DNA of 28,118 nt from CAZKTS01 sp964555735 (GTDB taxonomy: Bacteria; Actinomycetota; Acidimicrobiia; IMCC26256; PALSA-555). Within the stretch, counting starts at the first letter, position 1. The number at the start of each line of letters is the position of its first letter. The position numbers and the translations under genes are program-made. The notes below the pieces were generated by a model. It was not told the DNA's origin. It ran no database searches and worked only from the letters and a program-made list of their open reading frames with translations. The DNA is taken from contig CAZKTS010000373.1 in the NCBI GenBank assembly GCA_964555735.1, positions 1-28,118 on the forward strand, read 5' to 3'. This document shows positions 20,786-27,859 of the stretch, one piece after another.

Positions 20786-20817
20786 CGCGGCACCGCGTAC
20801 GCGATCGAGGAGGAGCG

Positions 20818-22551
20818 GTGCACGACCTGGTCATCCGCGGCGGCACCGTGGTCGACGGCACCGGCGCGCCGGGCACCACCGCCGACGTCGCCGTGCGCGA
20901 CGGAATCGTCGTGGACGTGGGCCGGGTCGCCGAGCGCGGCGACCGCGAGATCGACGCCGACAGCCTGCTCGTCACTCCGGGCTTCGTCGACGTGCACACG
21001 CACTACGACGGCCAGGCCACCTGGGACCCGCACCTCTCGCCGTCGTGCTGGCACGGGGTGACCACTGCGGTGCTCGGCAACTGCGGCGTGGGCTTCGCGC
21101 CGGTGCGGCCCGACGAGCACGACTTCCTCATCGGCCTCATGGAAGGGGTCGAAGACATCCCCGGCACCGCGCTCGCCGAGGGCATCCGCTGGCAGTGGGA
21201 GAGCTTCGGCGAGTACCTCGACGCGCTGGCGGGCATGCCGCGCGCCGTCGACGTCGCCGCGCACCTGCCCCACGGCGCGCTGCGCGCCTACGTGATGGGG
21301 GAGCGCGGCGCCGACAACGAAGACGCCACCGACGACGATCTCGAGGCGATGACGCGCCTCGCCGTCGACGGCCTTCGTGCCGGCGCGGTGGGCATCTCGA
21401 CGTCGCGCACCGCGGGCCACATGGCCGTCGACGGCCGCCCGGTGCCCGGCACCTTCGCCGCGCAGCGCGAGCTGTGGGCACTCGGCGACGCGCTGAGCAC
21501 GCACGGGCGCGGGCTCTTCCAGCTCGTGCCGTCGGGCACCACCGGCGAGATCTCCGGCGACCCGCCCGACGCCGCCGAGCTCGAGCTGGAGTGGATGCAC
21601 CGCTTCGCGGTGGAGTCGGGCCGGCCGGTGACGTTCCTCGTGATGCAGAGCCAGCGCCGGCCCGACCGCTGGCGAGGGTGGATGGACCACGTCGCGACCG
21701 CCCGCGCCGACGGCGTGCCGCTCTACCCGCAGGTGGCGTCGCGCTGCTTCGGCGTGCTCATGGGCCACCAGTCGCGGCTCAACCCGTTCCGCAACCGCCC
21801 GGCCTACGCGGAGATCGCCGGCCTCCCGCTCCCGGAGCGCGTGCGCCTCCTGCGCGACCCGGCGGTGCGGGCACGCATCCTCGCCGACGCCCCGGTGCCC
21901 GACGACCGGCCCATGCTCGACGCGCTGCGCGACAAGTCGTTCTTCTACGTGTACCCGCTCGGTGATGGGGTCGACTACGAGCCGACCGCCGACCAGAGCA
22001 TCGGCGCGCTGGCGCAGCGTGAGGGGCGCGACGTGTGGGAGACGGCGTACGACGTGATGCTCCGCGACGACGGCCGCGAGATGCTCCTGCTGCCGCTGCT
22101 CAACTACGGCAACGGTGGCTACGACGCGCTCTACGAGATGATGACCGACCCCCATACCGTGCAGGGTCTCGGCGACGGCGGCGCACACTGCGGCGTGGTG
22201 TGCGACGCGAGCATGACCACCTACATGCTCAGCCACTGGGCGCGCGACCGCACGCGTGGCCCGCGCCTCACCGTCGAGCACGCGGTGCGCCGGCTCACGT
22301 CGGACGCCGCCGGCCTCTACGGCTTCACCGACCGTGGCGTGCTCGCACCGGGCATGAAGGCCGACGTCAACGTGATCGACCACGACGCGCTCACCCTCCA
22401 CCGACCGCAGCTCGTGAACGACCTCCCCGCGAACGCGGGAAGGCTCATCCAGCGGTCGTCGGGCTACGTCGCGACCATCGTGAGCGGCGAGGTGGTGGTG
22501 GACGCCGGCGAGTGCACCGACGCCCGGCCGGGGACGCTGGTTCGCGCCTGA
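20818..22551 (+). CDS. N-acyl-D-amino-acid deacylase (D-aminoacylase) family amidohydrolase
   Basis: The 577-residue enzyme belongs to the amidohydrolase superfamily, D-aminoacylase branch. It starts with the beta-sandwich strand MHDLVIRGGTVVDGTGAPG. The metal motif is DVHTHYDGQATWDP (H60, H62), then the conserved cysteine C89 in GNCGVGFAPVR, and the late active-site stretch GDGGAHCG (D453, H457, C458). The C-terminal sandwich ends APGMKADVNVIDHDAL. Family members remove acyl groups from N-acyl-D-amino acids or related amides using Zn. At about 577 residues it is in the longer subgroup; the exact substrate is not readable. The GTG follows AGGAGGAG; the in-frame extension to 20689 crosses the hairpin and promoter and is rejected. 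Confidence 0.88.
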   Translation: MHDLVIRGGTVVDGTGAPGTTADVAVRDGIVVDVGRVAERGDREIDADSLLVTPGFVDVHTHYDGQATWDPHLSPSCWHGVTTAVLGNCGVGFAPVRPDEHDFLIGLMEGVEDIPGTALAEGIRWQWESFGEYLDALAGMPRAVDVAAHLPHGALRAYVMGERGADNEDATDDDLEAMTRLAVDGLRAGAVGISTSRTAGHMAVDGRPVPGTFAAQRELWALGDALSTHGRGLFQLVPSGTTGEISGDPPDAAELELEWMHRFAVESGRPVTFLVMQSQRRPDRWRGWMDHVATARADGVPLYPQVASRCFGVLMGHQSRLNPFRNRPAYAEIAGLPLPERVRLLRDPAVRARILADAPVPDDRPMLDALRDKSFFYVYPLGDGVDYEPTADQSIGALAQREGRDVWETAYDVMLRDDGREMLLLPLLNYGNGGYDALYEMMTDPHTVQGLGDGGAHCGVVCDASMTTYMLSHWARDRTRGPRLTVEHAVRRLTSDAAGLYGFTDRGVLAPGMKADVNVIDHDALTLHRPQLVNDLPANAGRLIQRSSGYVATIVSGEVVVDAGECTDARPGTLVRA

Positions 22552-22572
22552 CGAGGACGCGACGCGAGGCCG

Positions 22573-22598
22573 GTGTGCGAACGCCCCGGCGTGGGTAG
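22573..22598 (+). promoter_or_regulatory. Putative stress-sigma promoter of the small-protein pair (GTGTGC-N14-GGGTAG)
   Basis: GTGTGC (22573-22578) and GGGTAG (22593-22598) are spaced by 14 bp, in the same register as the glsB and ferritin-operon sites. It starts 29 nt before the ATG at 22627, and a GGAGG ribosome binding site lies between (22615-22619). Confidence 0.42.
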
Positions 22599-22626
22599 GA
22601 GCACGGGAGCTCACGGAGGCCCGTCC

Positions 22627-22818
22627 ATGTCCGCCAACCCACACCCCGGCTACGCCCGTCCCCTCACCTGGGGTGAGCGCACCGAGGCGATGCGACGGTT
22701 CGTCGCCGAGCATCCGGTGCGCAACTACCACGCCGGCGGCCCGCCCCCCGGCGAGCGTACGGACTCAGAGGGCGGACGCGAATGCGACGAGAGGAGCCAC
22801 GATGCCGGATCCCCATGA
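22627..22818 (+). CDS. Small hydrophilic protein (63 aa), function unknown
   Basis: The frame encodes 63 residues with no hydrophobic segment: MSANPHPGYARPLTWGERTE, an EAMRRFVAEHPVRNYH helix and a charged Gly/Pro-rich tail. The ATG is 7 nt after GGAGG, a strong start. I recognise no family. The last 17 nt overlap the start of the next small gene in another frame. A SigF-like element pair upstream hints at stress induction, but nothing in the protein confirms this. Confidence 0.5.
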   Translation: MSANPHPGYARPLTWGERTEAMRRFVAEHPVRNYHAGGPPPGERTDSEGGRECDERSHDAGSP

Positions 22819-23005
22819 GGCCCAGCAGCCCGAAGCCCTGGGCAAGACCTTCGGCGACGCCGCCGCCGAGGACGAGGAGCTCGCGGATGAGATCGCCCAG
22901 CAAGAGGGCACCGGCCCCGACGCGCAGCAGCGGTTCGAGCGAGAGTCCGCGAAGCAGACCGTGACCGGCGCGCACCCGCCCGCGGACGCAGACGACCGCC
23001 AATAG
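22802..23005 (+). CDS. Small acidic hydrophilic protein (67 aa), function unknown
   Basis: The 67-residue protein is rich in Glu, Asp, Gln and Ala with no Cys, Trp or hydrophobic segment: MPDPHEAQQPEALGKTFGDA, then AAEDEELADEIAQQEG and QQRFERESAKQTVTG. It looks like an intrinsically disordered, hydrophilin-like polypeptide. A GAGAGGAG ribosome binding site lies just upstream of its ATG, within the end of the preceding gene. It converges on the nitroreductase with 4 nt between stops. No family is recognised. Confidence 0.55.
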   Translation: MPDPHEAQQPEALGKTFGDAAAEDEELADEIAQQEGTGPDAQQRFERESAKQTVTGAHPPADADDRQ

Positions 23006-23009
23006 GCGC

Positions 23010-24041
23010 TCAGCGACGGCCCCGCCGCTCGAGCACATCGGCGACCACGCGTCGAGGCGTGGCGCGTACTTCGGGACCGACGCCGAGGCGGATGACCAGC
23101 TGCGGCTCCTGACCGGGGCACGCGAGCGTCGCGAGTCTCGATCGGAGCTCTGGGAGCTCGACCGGTTGGTTGAAGAAGGACAGCGAGATGCCGTGTGATG
23201 CGGCGCGGAGGGCGACCGATGCGATCGCTCGACCGGTCGCAACCCAGGCGTGTCGGTCGTCCCGTCTCGTTGCCAGGACCGCGACGATCGGCGCGTTCTG
23301 CACGGCCCGCGCATGGGACTTCGCGATGCCCTTCCCCCAGTTGACGTGTCGGAGGAACGCCGCCCCGAAGAACGACAGCGGCGTCGGAAACCCGAACGCA
23401 TAGCCAGGTATGCCGTCGGGGGCCTTGGTCGTGTTGGGGCGGATCCACGCGGCGAGCTCTCTTCGGAACGAGGGATCGGCTCCTTGGATGCGGTCGCCCT
23501 CTGCCACCAGCTCGGCGACCGAGGCGCGGGTTGCGTCCGGTTGGATCGTGATGAGCGAGACGTCATGGGCTGCCGCCGATCGGACCAGATCGCCGAGTGC
23601 TGGTTCGAGGACCGACTCGGGTCCGAACTCGAGGCGGTTGGTCCTTCGTGCGAAGCCGGCATCGAAGAGGCGACGATCGTCATCGGTCGACGGTCGAGCC
23701 GGTCCGAGCTCGATTCGAGCCACGAGGTCGGGGTTCGCGTCGTCGGGCCAGACCGTGGTCGCGGTCGTCAGTCCGTAACGCCCGGCTGCGACTTCGAGGA
23801 ATGCGAGCGCCGCGCCACAGCTCATCGTCAGCTCACGATCGTGCGGATCGACGATCGCCAGCCGACGGCTCCGATCCGCCAACAGGTCGACCCTCCGACC
23901 GTTGACACGGAAGACCCACGGCTGCGTGTTGTGCCCGGAAGGCGCCAGGACCGCGAACCGGATCGACGCCGCGAGCTTCTCGTGCTCCGCCGCGTCATCC
24001 GCGAGGGGATCCGCCGCCCGCGCCCAGGCTTCGAGGTTCAT
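23010..24041 (-). CDS. Acg-like nitroreductase-family FMN protein
   Basis: The 343-residue protein resembles Acg (Rv2032-type), a fused-repeat nitroreductase fold that covers its own FMN. It contains IRFAVLAPSGHNTQPWVF near the N-terminus, AALAFLEVAAGRYGL, a central ARRTNRLEFG repeat boundary, and the C-terminal PQLVIRLGVGP and HGISLSFFNQPVEL. In mycobacteria Acg is induced by hypoxia and nitric oxide through DosR. Whether it is an active reductase is unknown for the family. The ATG follows AGGAGG by 7 nt; the open frame extends far upstream across dprA and is not real. A DosR-box-like sequence lies 75 nt upstream. Confidence 0.85.
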   Translation of the reverse strand: MNLEAWARAADPLADDAAEHEKLAASIRFAVLAPSGHNTQPWVFRVNGRRVDLLADRSRRLAIVDPHDRELTMSCGAALAFLEVAAGRYGLTTATTVWPDDANPDLVARIELGPARPSTDDDRRLFDAGFARRTNRLEFGPESVLEPALGDLVRSAAAHDVSLITIQPDATRASVAELVAEGDRIQGADPSFRRELAAWIRPNTTKAPDGIPGYAFGFPTPLSFFGAAFLRHVNWGKGIAKSHARAVQNAPIVAVLATRRDDRHAWVATGRAIASVALRAASHGISLSFFNQPVELPELRSRLATLACPGQEPQLVIRLGVGPEVRATPRRVVADVLERRGRR

Positions 24042-24115
24042 GGGCTTCCTCCTGGCGGCGCTGTGGCGTCCCGATCTCCCCGGGCCGATCTTTGCGGCCA
24101 CCGACATCGCCGGAC

Positions 24116-24130
24116 AGAGCCGAAGGTCCC
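24116..24130 (-). promoter_or_regulatory. DosR/NarL-box-like sequence upstream of nitroreductase
   Basis: On the - strand this reads GGGACCTTCGGCTCT, close to the known GGGAC...GGCCCT style of DosR (DevR) sites; the left half fits well and the right half partly. It is about 75 nt from the gene start in the 122-nt gap before dprA. No cognate regulator is in the window. Confidence 0.3.
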
Positions 24131-24163
24131 GACGGTGATCGCGGCGGGGAGCACCTGGGGGGC

Positions 24164-25282
24164 TCAGCGGGGCCAGATCGCACCGCGCTCCCGGGTGACC
24201 CACCCGGCGCGGTCGAGCTCGACGACCGCGGCTACCACCGCGTCGACGGGCAGCGCGGTGCGACTTGCGACCTGATCCGGCGTCGCGGGCTCTCCCCCCA
24301 ATGCTGCGAGGACCGCGGCACCCCGGTCGGACGGAGCCGCGCGCGTCGGTGCGTCGTGGGAGCGACTCCTCGCGGTGAGCCCGAGCGCGACGGTGACGTC
24401 GCTCCAGTCGACGAGTGGGTGGGCGCCGTCGGCGATCAACGCATTCGTGCCTTCGGCGGCCGGGTTCCGGCGCGATCCCGGCACCGCGAGAACGGTGCGC
24501 CCGTAGTCGAGCGCATACTGCGCGGTGATGCGGGCACCGCCGCGGAGCGTTGCTTCCACAACCACGACGACGTCGGCCAAGCCCGCGATGATCCGGTTCC
24601 GGACGGGGAATCGCGCCGGATGCGGCCCGACGCCGAACGGCTGCTCGCCGACCACGACGCCGCGCTCGCGCACCCGTCGGTAGAGGGCCGCGTGGCGACG
24701 TGGGTACTCCACGTCGAGCCCTGTCGCCACGACACCGACGACGCCACCATCGGCCGTGAGCGCGCCCTCGTGGGCCGCGCCGTCGATGCCGATCGCCATG
24801 CCGCTGACGACCGTCACGCCGACGCCGGCCAGGTGGGCGCCGAGCTCGCGTGCGTCTGCGAGCCCGTGTGGTGTCGCGGCGCGTGTGCCCACGACAGCGA
24901 CCCGGGGCTGGCCGAGCACTTCGGGTGCACGGCCTTCGGCGAGCAGGACTCCGGGCCGGTCGAGCGCGTCCTCGGCGATCGGGTAGTCGGGGTCCGCCAG
25001 GCTCCACACGAGGGTCGCGCGACTCCTCAGCTGCTCGCGTGCGCGCTCGAGGTCGAGGTGGCCACTCCATGTGCTGGCTGCAGCACGCCGTCCCGCGGTA
25101 ACTCGACGATCGCTGACCGCATCCGCGATCACGGTGGCCCTACCCTCGCGGATCGCGGTCACACATCTCTGGGGCGAGCCGAATGCGTCCAGGAGGGCGC
25201 GCAGGCGCGTCGGCGACATGCCGGGGAGCGAGACGAGGGCGAGTGCGGCCGCGGCGTCGTCGACGCGAGTGCCGGCGCTCAT
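24164..25282 (-). CDS. dprA: DNA processing protein DprA
   Basis: DprA loads RecA onto single-stranded DNA taken up during transformation. The 372-residue protein has an N-terminal helical (SAM-like) domain (about 10-60). A Rossmann-like DprA core follows (VAVVGTRAATPHGL, about 128-141; SGMAIGIDGAAHEGAL, 150-165; HPARFPVRNRIIAGLAD, 221-237; GGARITAQYAL, 248-258; VLAVPGS). A C-terminal winged helix (about 315-372) closes it. All motifs look intact. The ATG overlaps the yifB stop by 4 nt, so the two form one transcript. The pair is oriented opposite to yraN and xerC, unlike the usual arrangement. Confidence 0.95.
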   Translation of the reverse strand: MSAGTRVDDAAAALALVSLPGMSPTRLRALLDAFGSPQRCVTAIREGRATVIADAVSDRRVTAGRRAAASTWSGHLDLERAREQLRSRATLVWSLADPDYPIAEDALDRPGVLLAEGRAPEVLGQPRVAVVGTRAATPHGLADARELGAHLAGVGVTVVSGMAIGIDGAAHEGALTADGGVVGVVATGLDVEYPRRHAALYRRVRERGVVVGEQPFGVGPHPARFPVRNRIIAGLADVVVVVEATLRGGARITAQYALDYGRTVLAVPGSRRNPAAEGTNALIADGAHPLVDWSDVTVALGLTARSRSHDAPTRAAPSDRGAAVLAALGGEPATPDQVASRTALPVDAVVAAVVELDRAGWVTRERGAIWPR

Positions 25283-26790
25283 GGGACGTCGTCCCGTAGG
25301 AGTGTTGCCGACAGCACGTGCGCGGCAGTGATGTCGGGTGCTCCGTCGAGGTCCGCGAGGGTGCGGGCGACGCGGCGGACCCTCGCGGCGCCGCGACCGG
25401 TGAGCTGCCGCTCGGCCGTGCTCGTGATCCAGCTGTCGAGCGCGTCCCCCGCGAGCGGCGCGAACCGCTCGAGGGCACCGGCCGGAACCTGGCTGTTGCG
25501 GCGCCATGGCGTGGACCGGAGGCGTGATCGCTGACGCTCGACGGCCTCCGCGACCCGCGCGCGGACCGCGGCCGAGCTCTCACCGGGTTGATCGGCGGCC
25601 TCGGGCGGTTGCACGACCAACCGAAGGTCGAAGCGGTCGAGCAGCGGGGCCGAGAGGCGACGGAGGTAGCGGGCCCGTTCGCGGTCGCTGCACGTGCACG
25701 CCATCACGCCACGACCGCACGGGCACGGGTTTGTGCAGGCGACGAAGAGGAAGTCGGCCGGAAACGTGAGGGTCAGCGCCTGACGAGCGATGCGGACGAC
25801 CCGCTCCTCGAGTGGTTGCCGCAGCGCGTCGAGCGCCCGAGGCGGGAACTCGCCCAGCTCGTCCAGGAAGAGCACCCCGCGATGCGCGAGCGTGACCTCG
25901 CCCGGCGTCGGCCGGGCTGCGCCGCCACCGACGAGCGCGGCGACCGATGCGGTGTGGTGCGGTGCGCGGAACGGCGGTCGACGGAGCAGGCCCGAGCGTG
26001 GCGCGTGCCCGGCGACGGAGTGGATGCGACTGACCTCGAGGGCGTGGTCGGTGTCGAGGTCGGGGAGGATCGTGGGCAGTCGCCGCGCCAGCATCGTCTT
26101 CCCCGCGCCGGGTGGCCCGGCGAGCAGCAGGTGGTGGTTGCCGGCGGCGGCGACCTCGAGTGCCCGGCGCGCCCACGTGAGCCCGCGCACCTCCGCGAGG
26201 TCGACGGGATCGTCGTCCTCCAAGTCGTCGCCCGACTCCGGCCCACGAGAAGGGGTGGGAGGCGGATCCGGCCAGGGAGCTTCGCCTTTGAGGCACGCGC
26301 GCAGCTCGGCGACCCCACGCGCGGCGAGCACTCGGATGCCCGGCACCAACGACGCCTCGTGCGCGTCGACACTGGGCACGATCACCGATTCGGCGCCGCC
26401 GCGAGCGGCCGCGTCGACGAGCGCCAAGATCCCCGGCACGGCGCGCACCGAACCGTCGAGACCGAGCTCGCCGATGACCGCGACGCCGTCGAGCACGGCA
26501 TCGGGCAGCTCCCGCCGGGCGATGAGCAGGCCGAGTGCGACGGCGAGCTCGAAGCCGGCACCGGTCTTGCGGAGTGCTGCCGGCGCGAGGTTGACCGTGA
26601 TGCGTGACGCCGGCCACTCGAGCCCGGACGAGAGCAGGGCCGCACGGACGCGTTCGCGGGATTCTCGGATTGCGGTGTCGGGCAGACCGACGACGTGGTA
26701 CGACGGCACGCCCCGCGACACGTGCACCTCGACGGTGACGAGGCGTCCCTCGACGCCGAGCAGCGTTGCGCTGGAGACCGAGGCGAGCAC
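25279..26790 (-). CDS. comM: YifB/ComM-family Mg chelatase-like AAA ATPase
   Basis: The 503-residue protein has the three-part YifB/ComM layout: an N-terminal Lon-protease-like domain (starting MLASVSSATLLGVEG; VVGLPDTAIRESRERVRAAL), an AAA+ Mg-chelatase core with Walker A GPPGAGKT (225-232) and Walker B GVLFLDELGEF, and the CTNPCPCG motif (followed by further cysteines). The C-terminal domain contains RQLTGRGAARVRRVARTLAD. ComM is a hexameric helicase that promotes branch migration during transformation in Vibrio. The GTG at 26790 follows GGAGG by 5 nt; longer starts to 26859 add non-homologous Arg/Pro sequence. It is divergent from xerC. Confidence 0.93.
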   Translation of the reverse strand: MLASVSSATLLGVEGRLVTVEVHVSRGVPSYHVVGLPDTAIRESRERVRAALLSSGLEWPASRITVNLAPAALRKTGAGFELAVALGLLIARRELPDAVLDGVAVIGELGLDGSVRAVPGILALVDAAARGGAESVIVPSVDAHEASLVPGIRVLAARGVAELRACLKGEAPWPDPPPTPSRGPESGDDLEDDDPVDLAEVRGLTWARRALEVAAAGNHHLLLAGPPGAGKTMLARRLPTILPDLDTDHALEVSRIHSVAGHAPRSGLLRRPPFRAPHHTASVAALVGGGAARPTPGEVTLAHRGVLFLDELGEFPPRALDALRQPLEERVVRIARQALTLTFPADFLFVACTNPCPCGRGVMACTCSDRERARYLRRLSAPLLDRFDLRLVVQPPEAADQPGESSAAVRARVAEAVERQRSRLRSTPWRRNSQVPAGALERFAPLAGDALDSWITSTAERQLTGRGAARVRRVARTLADLDGAPDITAAHVLSATLLRDDVP

Positions 26791-26808
26791 GGCGACCTCC
26801 GTGAGCTG

Positions 26809-26827
26809 CCGGCGCGCTGGGCGCCGG
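26809..26827 (-). other. Hairpin in the yifB leader
   Basis: CCGGCGC and GCGCCGG pair over 7 bp around a 5-nt loop, ending 9 nt before the GGAGG ribosome binding site of yifB on the - strand. It could modulate yifB translation, but short GC palindromes are common in this genome. Confidence 0.25.
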
Positions 26828-26871
26828 GGTCGGATGGGTCGGCCGAGCACCGCGGCCACGACGGTCCGGTG

Positions 26872-26877
26872 ACGGTA
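26872..26877 (-). promoter_or_regulatory. Putative -10 of the yifB-dprA operon (TACCGT)
   Basis: On the - strand TACCGT matches the TANNNT pattern and is identical to the palindromic promoter at 14223. It would give a leader of about 75 nt with the hairpin above and a GGAGG site. No -35 match was found. Confidence 0.42.
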
Positions 26878-26935
26878 CGAGCGGGGTGTGACAGTGGCCC
26901 ACCGACGTTGGCCCGGCGCTTCGCCGCACGGCGGG

Positions 26936-26941
26936 TAGCGT
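26936..26941 (+). promoter_or_regulatory. Putative -10 of xerC (TAGCGT), leaderless
   Basis: TAGCGT ends exactly 6 nt before the xerC ATG, the distance expected between a -10 and a start point, so transcription should begin at the A of the ATG. There is no Shine-Dalgarno sequence. No -35 match is evident. Confidence 0.55.
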
Positions 26942-26947
26942 TTGGGG

Positions 26948-27859
26948 ATGCCCTGGGATGCGGAGGGTTACCTCGCCTCGCTGGGTGGCCTCAGCGACCA
27001 CACCCGCCGTGCCTACGCGTCCGATCTCGGCGGCTTCATCGAGTGGGCGGAGCGGGGCGGCTGCCCGGACCCGAGCGACGCCGACCACCGCGCGCTGCGC
27101 CGCTACCTGGCGTACCTCGGCACCCGTGAGTTCGCTCGTCGCACGATCGCGCGCAAGGCGGCCGCGGTGCGCGGCTATCTGCGCTACCTCCACCGCCATG
27201 GCGTGATCGAGCAGGATCCCGGCCGCACGTTGCGCACGCCCAAGGGTGAGGCGCGGCTGCCCCGGGTGCCCCGGCGGGCGGAGGCCGACGAGATCCTCGA
27301 CGGGGCAGCTGCGCAGCTGGCCGAGCTGGGCGACGACGCCGACCCCGTCGCGGTCGCGCTGGCCCGGCGCGACGTCGCCGTCCTGGAGATCCTCTACGGG
27401 GCCGGCCTGCGGGTGAGCGAGTGCTGCTCGCTCCAGGAGCCCGACGTCGACCTCGGGCGATCGCTCCTCACCGTGACCGGCAAGGGCTCCAAGGTGCGGC
27501 GGGTCCCGATGGGGGAGCCCGCGCGCCTCGCACTGGTCGACTGGCTCGAGCGCGGTCGGCCCGTGCTCGCCACGCTCGACTCGCCGCCCCAGGCCGTCTT
27601 CCTCTCCCGTCGAGGCGGCCAGCTCTCGAGCCGCGATGCGCACCGGATCGTCGCCGCGCACCCGCTGGAAGACGGACGCACCGTGCACCCGCACGCGCTG
27701 CGCCACGCCTACGCGACGCACCTGCTCGAGGGCGGTGCGGACCTGCGCGCGGTGCAGGAGCTGCTGGGCCACGCCGACCTCGCGACGACGCAGATCTACA
27801 CGCACCTCACCCGCGACCGCCTCCGCGCGGTCTACGACTCGACCCACCCCCGCGCCTGA
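26948..27859 (+). CDS. xerC: Tyrosine recombinase XerC/XerD type
   Basis: The 303-residue protein is a Xer site-specific recombinase that resolves chromosome dimers at dif. The N-terminal SAM-like core-binding domain (SDHTRRAYASDLGGFIEWAE) precedes the catalytic domain with R155 (GAGLRVSE), K179 (TGKGSKVRR), H249/R252/H253 (HALRHAYATH), H275 (LLGHADLATTQIYTH) and nucleophile Y284. All catalytic residues are present and the length is normal. XerC versus XerD cannot be separated from sequence alone; its place next to whiG and near yifB/dprA fits the actinobacterial XerC position. ATG 26948 is chosen over TTG 26942 because it sits 6 nt after TAGCGT. Its stop overlaps the sigma-factor ATG (ATGA). 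Confidence 0.93.
   Translation: MPWDAEGYLASLGGLSDHTRRAYASDLGGFIEWAERGGCPDPSDADHRALRRYLAYLGTREFARRTIARKAAAVRGYLRYLHRHGVIEQDPGRTLRTPKGEARLPRVPRRAEADEILDGAAAQLAELGDDADPVAVALARRDVAVLEILYGAGLRVSECCSLQEPDVDLGRSLLTVTGKGSKVRRVPMGEPARLALVDWLERGRPVLATLDSPPQAVFLSRRGGQLSSRDAHRIVAAHPLEDGRTVHPHALRHAYATHLLEGGADLRAVQELLGHADLATTQIYTHLTRDRLRAVYDSTHPRA

Noticed and set aside
20713..22731. A 672-residue open frame on the - strand opposite the deacylase
   Set aside because: It is a mirror of GC-rich codons, has low-complexity Val/Ala/Arg/His content and no family motif; the + strand has a complete D-aminoacylase.
13431..24041. A mobile island or prophage in the accessory block
   Set aside because: No integrase, transposase, tRNA, direct repeats or phage genes were seen; xerC at 26948 has the features of a housekeeping recombinase.
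24042..25070. N-terminal extension of the nitroreductase frame across dprA
   Set aside because: The Arg-rich extension is antiparallel to nothing useful and overlaps dprA on the same strand; AGGAGG before ATG 24041 fixes the start.
24092..25534. A 480-residue open frame on + across dprA and the start of yifB
   Set aside because: The - strand carries complete DprA and YifB with all motifs; the + frame has no recognisable domain.
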